A stretch of 11,268 nucleotides of DNA from Bordetella parapertussis (GTDB lineage: Bacteria > Pseudomonadota > Gammaproteobacteria > Burkholderiales > Burkholderiaceae_B): NCBI GenBank assembly GCA_945903445.1, contig CAMDNZ010000075.1:1-11268 (forward strand), written 5' to 3'. Of the stretch, positions 5,824 through 11,268 are shown one piece after another. A program made the position numbers and the translations under genes. Each line of letters starts with the position of its first letter. Within the stretch, counting starts at the first letter, position 1. Under the pieces are notes generated by a model, which was not told where the DNA came from, ran no database searches, and worked only from the letters and a program-made list of their open reading frames with translations.

Positions 5824-8800
5824 AGTGTCGCTGCCCGATCCGCCATACAGGGTGTCGTTGCCTTTACCGCCTACCAGAATGTCGTTGCCCGAGCCGCCGT
5901 ACAGCGTGTCGTTACCGGTGCCGCCGTAGATGACGTCGTTGCCGGCACCGCCGTACAAGATGTCGTTACCTTCGTCGCCGTACAAGGTGTCGTTGCCGCC
6001 TTGACCCAGGATAATGTCGTCACCCTTGCCACCGTACAGCGTGTCGTCGCCGCCACGCGTGTCGGACTCGACGTGCAACTGGCTCCAGTTGTCCTTGATG
6101 TAGTTGTAGAGCTGCGTGCCGGTGGGCGCACTGCCAAGCGAGGCGGTCAGGTAGTCTTTCAGGCTGTCGAGGCCGCCGCCATCATGGCTGCCGGCGGGGT
6201 TGCCTGCCCAGGCAAGATGATCGGTGTTGATCGAATCGCCGAAGATAATGTCGTTGCCGTCACCGCCGTAGATGACGTCGTTGCCCAAGCCGTCCAGTTG
6301 CTTGTTGGTCGTGCCGCTTTGCAGCGCCGCTGACAGGTCAGCGGGCGTGTTGACGATATCGACCGCGCCGGCAAGCGCTGCCAGCGGCACATTGTAGTCA
6401 GTGCCGTTGTAGTTATAAGGCGCGTACACGGTGGCGTTGGTGATGGTAGCGGCAGTGTTATCGAACAACTTGAGGTAGTTCGAATTGACACCCGTGCCGA
6501 TCCCGATGCCGAAGACCTGGCTGGCTGCGGACAAGGGCTTGAACGCATTGACCGCTGCCGACAACGTCTGGTAGTCGGTCGAGTTGCCGCGACCGGCGAT
6601 CCCGCTGCCGCTGTTGTATTGCGTCGGATCACCGTCTGTCAGGAAGTACGTCATGTTCTGGAACGTCTTTCCGCCGATGGTCGTGCCCTGGCTATTGAAA
6701 TAGCTGACGGCCGCGTTAAACGCCGCCTCGTAGTTCGTGCCAGCGTTGGTGCCGGTCGCGATCGTCAGTGCGTTGATCTTGGCGATCAACTGGCTGACGT
6801 TGGACGAGGTGACGTTGTTTAGCGTATAGGCCGCCTGGGTGGTGGTCGAGAAGCCGATCAGGCTGACGTTGACCACGCCGTCGTGGCCCGCCAGGTCACC
6901 CGCCAACTTGACCAGCGCCGCCTTCACCAGCTCCATGCGGTTTTGTGTCGAAGTGGCCGCTTCGGACATACTGCCCGAGCGGTCCACGACCAGCGCGATG
7001 TTGTAGTTCGTGCCCGGTGTGACCGTGGTGACGTAGCCGCCACGGTCGGCCAGGATGACATCGTCGCCCGAGCCGCCGCGGACTGGGTTGGCGTTGCTCG
7101 AATCGGCGTTGCTGGCCGATACGAACTGGTCGGCCGACAAGCTGAACGTCTTGGCTTCCGAAGTGTCCCTGCCGCCATTGGCGGTGCCGCCATCGTCACG
7201 AACCTGGAAGGTGAAACTGCTATCTTCGCGGCCGCTGCCCAAGGTGTACTTCAACTGTCCGGACTGGATCTGCGCCACCGACACTTCCTGGCCTGCCGTG
7301 ACGGCCACGCCATTCAGGGTCAGCGAACCCGCGCCCGGCAAGGTCGTCAGGATGACGCTCTTGAAGGCATTGGATTCGCCGGCCGAGTCGGCGAAGCTGA
7401 ATTGCGACAGTGTAAAGGTGTAGGTGGTTTGACTAATGCCCAGGTCGTAACTGTTGGAGACCGTGACGGGCGCGTCGTTCACGCCGGTCAGCGTAATGAC
7501 GATGTCCTGTTTGGTGCCGTCCAGCGTGGTGACCGTGAAGGTTTCCAGCTTGGTTTGACCCCCCGACAAGTACTGGGTCGCTGCGTTAGCCACGCTGTAG
7601 GACCAGTTGCCGTTGGTGTCGATGGTCAGGTTGCCCAGCGTGCCAGCTGCTTTGGCCACCGCAACTGACGTGTTGATACCAGATTCGCCTGAGTCCGGAT
7701 CGGTGACTGTCAGCTTGCCGCTGGCCGTTAGCGTGGTCGGCGACGAGTCTTCCATCACGGTAGCCGAGGTCGAGCCGGTGATCGTCGGCGCGTCATTGGT
7801 GCCGTTGATCGTAATTTTCACAGTCGTGGTGGCGCTGCCATCGCTGCTGGTGACGGTGTAGGTCTCGACGATCGACTGGCCGGACTTCAGGAACTGGACC
7901 TTGCTGTTGTCGACGCTGTAGCTGTAGGAACCGTTTGAATTGAAGATCAGCGTGCCCAACTGGAGCCCACCGGTATTCGTGCTGCTGGTGAACGTGGCGC
8001 CCGACAGGAAGGTGCTCTGGCCCGCGTCGATGTCCACGATCGATACAGTGCCTGAGGTGGTCAACTTGCCGGCGCTGACGTTGACGTCCTCGGTCACACT
8101 GCCCACGCCCACGCCCAGCGTCGGCACGTCGTTGGTGCCATTGATGGTGATGGTGACCGTTGAGGTCGTCCCGTCGGCCGAGCGCACGCTACGGGTTTCG
8201 GTCAGTGTCTGACCGGCACCCAATGCCTGTACGTTCGAGTTTGCGTTGTCCAACTGGTAGGACCAATTGCCGCTGGCATCGATGCTGAATTTGCCATACG
8301 TGGTGCTGACATTGTTTTGCACCACGAACACGGCTTGGCCAGCGTCGGGATCGACGATGTTTAATTTGCCCGACGCGGTCAGCTGGCCATCTTCGGTCAC
8401 CGAACCCTTGTCCGAACCCGGTGTCGCTGGCGTGATGATCGCGCCGTCATCTTGACCGTTGATCGTGATCTTGATGGTCGTGGTGGCCGATCCATCGAAG
8501 CTGGTGATGGTAAAGGTTTCGACGATCGATTCACCAGTCTTCAGGAACTGGACCTTGCTGTTGTCCACCGCATAGCTGTAGGTGCCGTTGGTGTTGAACA
8601 CCAGGGTACCCAATTGCGTTCCGCCAGGATTGGTGCTGGAGGTGAATGCGGCACTCGGTTTGAACGAGTTTTGGCCGGTGTCCACGTCGGTGATGGATAC
8701 CACGCCCGAAGTCGTTAGTTGGCCTGCCGCATTCGGATTGCCGTCTTCGGTGACTGAACCAGTACCTACGCCCAGCGTCGGTACGTCGTTGGTGCCGTTG

Positions 8801-11268
8801 ATGGTGATGGTAATAGTCGAAGTCGTACCATCCGCGGTGGTGACGGTGCGTGTTTCGGTCAGTGTCTGACCGGCGCCCAGCGCCTGGACCGCGGAGTGGC
8901 TGTTGTTTAACTGATAGGACCAGTTGCCATTGGCGTCGATGCTGAACTTGCCATAGGTGGTGCTGACATTGTTCTGCGCTACGAACACGGCCTGACCGGC
9001 ATCGGGGTCGACCACGTTCAGTTTTCCGCCGGCGGTCAGTTGACCGTCTTCGGTGACTGAACCTTTGTCGCCGCCGGGGTTGGCGGGGGTGACCACGGCG
9101 CCCGAATCCACGCCGAAAATCCGGATGGTGATTGTGCTGGTCGTGGTCTTGTCGAAGCTGGTGACCGTATAAGTCTCCACTACCGACTCGCCGGTCTTCA
9201 GGTAGGCGACCTTGCTGTTGTCCACCGAGTAGGTGTAGGAGCCGTCGGTGTTGAAGGCGAGGGTGCCCAGGGCGGTATTGGCCGTCAGGAAGTTGCCTTC
9301 CACCTTGCTCAAGACCGTACCGGGTTGAAACCGTGCCTCGCCCGCGTCCGCATCGGTGATGGTCAGTGTGCCGATTGTGGTCAGAACTCCGCCTGACGCG
9401 TTCGGGTTTTCGGTGATCGATTTATCGGCCTGGCTGATTTGCGGCAGATCGTTGGTGCCCGTGATGGTCACCTTGATCTCGGCCAGTGTGCCGTCAGCCG
9501 TGCGCACGGTCACGGTCTCCGTTAGTGTCTGGCCTTCGCCCAGGCGCTGGATGACCGGGTCTGCGTTGTTCAGGCGGTAATTCCAGTTGCCGTCGTTGGT
9601 GATGGTGAATGTGCCGTATTTGACCGGAACGTCGCGCTGTTCGATGAAATAGGACTGGCCCGCATCGGCGTCGGTGACCGTCAGACGGCCGCCGGCGTCG
9701 GTTTTGGTGTCTTCCTTCAAGGCAGCGGTGTCTTTGCCCGTGACGACGGCACCGTCGTCTAGGCCGTTGATGGTGATCTTGATGGTGGTCGTAGCCGACC
9801 CATCGAAACTGGTGATGGTGTAGGTCTCGACAATCGATTCGCCGGTCTTCAGGAACTGGACCTTGCTGTTGTCCACCGAATAGCTGTAGCTGCCGTTGGT
9901 GTTGAAGGTCAACGTGCCCAGTTGCCCGCCGCCGGTGTTCGTGCTGTTGGTGAACGAGGCGTTGGGTTGGAAGCTGTTTTGGCCAGCGTCGACATCGCTG
10001 ATGGATACCGTGCCGGATGTCGTCAGCTTGCCGTTGGACACATTGGTGTCTTCCGTGACCGACCCCAGGCCCGAGCCCATGACGGGGAAGTCGTTGGTGC
10101 CCACGATAAGGACGGTAATCGTCGAGGCCGTGCCATCGGCGGTGTAGACAGTCCGGGTTTCGGTCAGGGTTTGACCGGCGCCCAACGCCTGAACGGTCGG
10201 GTTGGCGTTAGTCAACTGATAGGACCAGTTGCCGTTGGCGTCGATACTGAATTTGCCGTAGGTCGTAGTGACGTTGTTTTGCACCACGAACACAGCTTGG
10301 CCGGCGTCCGGATCGACTACGTTCAGCTTGCCGTTGGTGGTCAATTGGACGTCTTCGGTGACGGTGCCGCGATCAGAGCCCGGGGTAGCGGGGGTGACCA
10401 CTGCGCCATCGTCCATTCCCTTGACAGTGACGGTAATGGTCTGGGTGGCTTTGCCGCCATTGCCGTCGTCGACTTGAACCGTGAAGGTTTCGTTGACGCT
10501 ATCGGCGGACGTCAGGGCTTGCGCCTTGGCGTTGTCGAGGGTGTAGGTCCACTTGCCGGTCTGGTCGACGGTGATCGAACCGTATTGGCCAGTGATCGAG
10601 CCCACGGCCGACCATGTGTGGGTGTCGGTCGTGTCGACGTCGGTCACTTTCAGTTGGCCTTGGGCGGTTTGCGTGCCGTCCTCGGTCACCGTGCCAGTGG
10701 CCAGGCCGCTGATGGTCGGCACGTCGTTGGTGCCGTTGATAGTAATGGTGATCGAATGCGTCGTGCCATCGGCGCTGCGGACTTGGAATGTCTCGGTCAA
10801 GGTCTTGCCGGCGCCCAGGTCCTGGACCGCAGCGTGGGCGTTGTTCAGCGTGTAGCCCCAGTTGCCGTTGACATCGACCTTGAACGTGCCATAGTTGCCC
10901 GCAGTACCGGGTTGTGTCTGGAACACGGCTTGGCCAGCGTCCGGGTCCACGACATCGAGTTTGCCGCCAGTGGTCAATTGACCGTCTTCGGTGACCGAAC
11001 CCTTGTCATCGCCCGGTTTGCTCGGGGAGATAATTGCGCCATCGTCGGCACCGTTGATGGTGATCTTGATGGTGGTCGTAGCCGAACCGTCCTTGCTGGT
11101 GACGGTGTAGGTTTCGACGACGGATTCACCCGTCTTCAAATACTGAACCTTGCTGTTGTCGACGCTATAGCTGTAAGTGCCATCGGTGTTGAACACGAGG
11201 GTGCCGAGCTGCGCGCCGTTACCGGCGGTGCTGCTGGTGAAGGCAGCGCCCGCCTTGAAGCTGCTCTC
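5488..11268 (-). CDS. Giant RTX/VCBS-repeat adhesin, LapA/BrtA-like, type I secreted (N-terminus missing)
   Basis: The frame is open from the right edge to the TGA at 5488-5490, giving 1926 visible residues; the start lies outside the window. From N to C there are about 12 VCBS-type repeats of roughly 100-120 residues (11268 down to 7474), a cadherin-like module (about 7473-7130), one RTX-like motif, a von Willebrand A domain (about 7010-6308), further RTX nonapeptides and a C-terminal secretion domain. I found no cysteine in the visible part, as is usual for calcium-folded type I secreted adhesins. lapG and lapD lie directly downstream on the same strand, so this is the expected LapG substrate, anchored in the outer membrane by an N-terminal module and cut there when c-di-GMP falls. 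That N-terminal module, the di-alanine cleavage site and the transporter genes are not visible. It resembles Bordetella BrtA and Pseudomonas LapA in design; I leave the symbol blank because the N-terminus is absent. Confidence 0.93.
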   Translation of the reverse strand, partial: ESSFKAGAAFTSSTAGNGAQLGTLVFNTDGTYSYSVDNSKVQYLKTGESVVETYTVTSKDGSATTTIKITINGADDGAIISPSKPGDDKGSVTEDGQLTTGGKLDVVDPDAGQAVFQTQPGTAGNYGTFKVDVNGNWGYTLNNAHAAVQDLGAGKTLTETFQVRSADGTTHSITITINGTNDVPTISGLATGTVTEDGTQTAQGQLKVTDVDTTDTHTWSAVGSITGQYGSITVDQTGKWTYTLDNAKAQALTSADSVNETFTVQVDDGNGGKATQTITVTVKGMDDGAVVTPATPGSDRGTVTEDVQLTTNGKLNVVDPDAGQAVFVVQNNVTTTYGKFSIDANGNWSYQLTNANPTVQALGAGQTLTETRTVYTADGTASTITVLIVGTNDFPVMGSGLGSVTEDTNVSNGKLTTSGTVSISDVDAGQNSFQPNASFTNSTNTGGGQLGTLTFNTNGSYSYSVDNSKVQFLKTGESIVETYTITSFDGSATTTIKITINGLDDGAVVTGKDTAALKEDTKTDAGGRLTVTDADAGQSYFIEQRDVPVKYGTFTITNDGNWNYRLNNADPVIQRLGEGQTLTETVTVRTADGTLAEIKVTITGTNDLPQISQADKSITENPNASGGVLTTIGTLTITDADAGEARFQPGTVLSKVEGNFLTANTALGTLAFNTDGSYTYSVDNSKVAYLKTGESVVETYTVTSFDKTTTSTITIRIFGVDSGAVVTPANPGGDKGSVTEDGQLTAGGKLNVVDPDAGQAVFVAQNNVSTTYGKFSIDANGNWSYQLNNSHSAVQALGAGQTLTETRTVTTADGTTSTITITINGTNDVPTLGVGTGSVTEDGNPNAAGQLTTSGVVSITDVDTGQNSFKPSAAFTSSTNPGGTQLGTLVFNTNGTYSYAVDNSKVQFLKTGESIVETFTITSFDGSATTTIKITINGQDDGAIITPATPGSDKGSVTEDGQLTASGKLNIVDPDAGQAVFVVQNNVSTTYGKFSIDASGNWSYQLDNANSNVQALGAGQTLTETRSVRSADGTTSTVTITINGTNDVPTLGVGVGSVTEDVNVSAGKLTTSGTVSIVDIDAGQSTFLSGATFTSSTNTGGLQLGTLIFNSNGSYSYSVDNSKVQFLKSGQSIVETYTVTSSDGSATTTVKITINGTNDAPTITGSTSATVMEDSSPTTLTASGKLTVTDPDSGESGINTSVAVAKAAGTLGNLTIDTNGNWSYSVANAATQYLSGGQTKLETFTVTTLDGTKQDIVITLTGVNDAPVTVSNSYDLGISQTTYTFTLSQFSFADSAGESNAFKSVILTTLPGAGSLTLNGVAVTAGQEVSVAQIQSGQLKYTLGSGREDSSFTFQVRDDGGTANGGRDTSEAKTFSLSADQFVSASNADSSNANPVRGGSGDDVILADRGGYVTTVTPGTNYNIALVVDRSGSMSEAATSTQNRMELVKAALVKLAGDLAGHDGVVNVSLIGFSTTTQAAYTLNNVTSSNVSQLIAKINALTIATGTNAGTNYEAAFNAAVSYFNSQGTTIGGKTFQNMTYFLTDGDPTQYNSGSGIAGRGNSTDYQTLSAAVNAFKPLSAASQVFGIGIGTGVNSNYLKLFDNTAATITNATVYAPYNYNGTDYNVPLAALAGAVDIVNTPADLSAALQSGTTNKQLDGLGNDVIYGGDGNDIIFGDSINTDHLAWAGNPAGSHDGGGLDSLKDYLTASLGSAPTGTQLYNYIKDNWSQLHVESDTRGGDDTLYGGKGDDIILGQGGNDTLYGDEGNDILYGGAGNDVIYGGTGNDTLYGGSGNDILVGGKGNDTLYGGSGSDTFKWELNDQGTVANPAVDVIKDYSSATIANGGDVLDLKSLLINETDGTLSQYLNFSKDGNNTVIQVSTTGNVAGGFDQKIVLENVDLTNNGANNTAAIIDDMLKKGKLNVDH
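5824..6056 (-). repeat. Main RTX calcium-binding nonapeptide block
   Basis: About nine consecutive GGxGxDxxx-type units are visible: GGDDTLY, GGKGDDIIL, GQGGNDTLY, GDEGNDILY, GGAGNDVIY, GGTGNDTLY, GGSGNDILV, GGKGNDTLY and GGSGSDTF. Such repeats bind calcium outside the cell and form a parallel beta-roll. Folding after secretion helps pull type I substrates out C-terminus first. Confidence 0.95.
6236..6297 (-). repeat. Short RTX block after the VWA domain
   Basis: The frame reads LDGLGNDVIYGGDGNDIIFG, two RTX nonapeptides. It is followed by a non-repetitive insert of about 55-60 residues (TDHLAWAGNPAG, then LKDYLTASLG and QLYNYIKDNW), a segment often seen at this position in LapA-type adhesins, before the main RTX block. 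Confidence 0.75.
6308..7010 (-). other. von Willebrand factor A domain of the adhesin
   Basis: Within the adhesin frame, YNIALVVDRSGSMS opens a VWA fold with an intact metal-ion site. It has DxSxS (D at 6982-6984), a conserved Thr in GTNAGTNYEAAF, and Asp in FLTDGDPT. VGIG-like core strands (VFGIGIGTGV) and a closing helix (ADLSAALQ) follow. VWA domains near the C-terminus are found in LapA-like adhesins and may bind ligands or other surface proteins through the metal ion. It is flanked on both sides by RTX-type motifs. Confidence 0.88.
7047..7085 (-). repeat. Isolated RTX-like motif before the VWA domain
   Basis: The adhesin frame reads GGSGDDVILADRGG here, a single calcium-binding nonapeptide-like turn. 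It is separated from the other RTX motifs by the VWA domain of about 235 residues, so the VWA domain appears inserted in an RTX region. Confidence 0.6.
7130..7473 (-). other. Cadherin-like module between the repeat array and the VWA domain (adhesin domain)
   Basis: Within the adhesin frame this stretch encodes a domain unlike the VCBS units. Its landmarks are LPGAGSLTLNGVAVTAGQEV, then GQLKYTLGSGREDSSFTFQV and RDDGGTANGGRD. This pattern is common in the C-terminal part of large bacterial surface proteins, where it forms a cadherin/Ig-like beta-sandwich. It is followed by a short linker and one GGSGDD motif. Confidence 0.65.
7474..11268 (-). repeat. Array of 12 alternating VCBS-type adhesin repeats
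   Basis: Cutting after each (V/I/M)TED-type junction gives units at 10984-11268 (partial, U0), 10678-10983 (U1), 10351-10677 (U2), 10048-10350 (U3), 9709-10047 (U4), 9406-9708 (U5), 9046-9405 (U6), 8743-9045 (U7), 8389-8742 (U8), 8086-8388 (U9), 7747-8085 (U10) and 7474-7746 (U11). U3, U5, U7 and U9 are all exactly 303 bp (B type, with DPDAGQAVF and YGKFSIDANGNWSYQL). U0, U4, U6, U8 and U10 are longer at 339-360 bp where complete (A type, with QLGTL and SYSVDNSKVQFLKTGES). U1 is B-like (306 bp); U2 and U11 are divergent. U7 and U9 differ at about 13 of 101 residues by eye. DxDxG motifs suggest calcium-stiffened beta-sandwich domains forming a stalk. Confidence 0.9.

Noticed and set aside
5470..6333. 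Val-rich 287-residue plus-strand frame opposite the RTX region
   Set aside because: The periodic VVA-type pattern is the complement of the RTX repeat codons, so it is an artefact of coding repeats on the other strand.
6883..10855. Several plus-strand frames of 60-260 residues opposite the repeat array
   Set aside because: They recur with the same period as the VCBS units and have similar sequences (for example SLVPLMVMV), which shows they are mirror images of the repeats.
7474..11268. Regularly spaced DNA repeats suggesting a CRISPR or satellite array
   Set aside because: The period is 303-360 bp, always a multiple of three, and the variation is that of protein repeats in one open frame.
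2746..11268. The adhesin-lapG-lapD cluster as an entirely new biological system
   Set aside because: All three proteins match the known Lap adhesin-release pathway in domains and key residues. Only details of arrangement and repeat structure are unusual.

Overview
The window looks like chromosome from a betaproteobacterium, probably Burkholderiales and plausibly Alcaligenaceae (Bordetella/Achromobacter-like). This is inferred from the moderately high GC, the character of the chorismate synthase, and an adhesin-lapG-lapD cluster like the one I recall from Bordetella (BrtA). No rRNA, tRNA, IS element or CRISPR was seen.

Layout from left to right. Positions 1-72 hold the 5' end of a leftward gene that starts with a signal-peptide-like segment and runs off the window. 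A divergent intergenic region of about 165 bp follows. Next is a rightward gene (238-1641) for a membrane-anchored protein with a degenerate GGDEF domain and an intact EAL domain, a predicted c-di-GMP phosphodiesterase. It is followed 36 bp later by aroC (1678-2742), chorismate synthase. From 2746 to the right edge everything is on the minus strand. In transcription order, right to left, these are a giant cysteine-free RTX adhesin (5488 to beyond 11268, N-terminus missing), lapG (4738-5421) and lapD (2746-4716). aroC and lapD converge with only 3 bp between their stop codons.

The minus-strand genes form a Lap-type adhesin control system. By analogy with Pseudomonas LapA/LapD/LapG, the type I secreted adhesin stays in the outer membrane until the periplasmic calcium-dependent cysteine protease LapG cuts its N-terminus. 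LapD senses c-di-GMP through a degenerate EAL domain and holds LapG inactive when c-di-GMP is high. The neighbouring EAL enzyme is a candidate for the c-di-GMP consumer that would release LapG; that link is inference. The secretion genes and the cleaved N-terminal retention module are not in the window and are expected beyond an edge.

The visible adhesin (1926 residues) is built, from N to C, of an array of 12 alternating VCBS-type repeats, a cadherin-like module, a von Willebrand A domain with an intact metal site, a split RTX calcium-binding region, and a C-terminal type I secretion signal. The system belongs to a known class. The less usual points are the strict two-type alternation and partial homogenisation of the repeats, the nearby intact EAL gene, and a duplicated start region with an 8-base homopolymer at the left edge.
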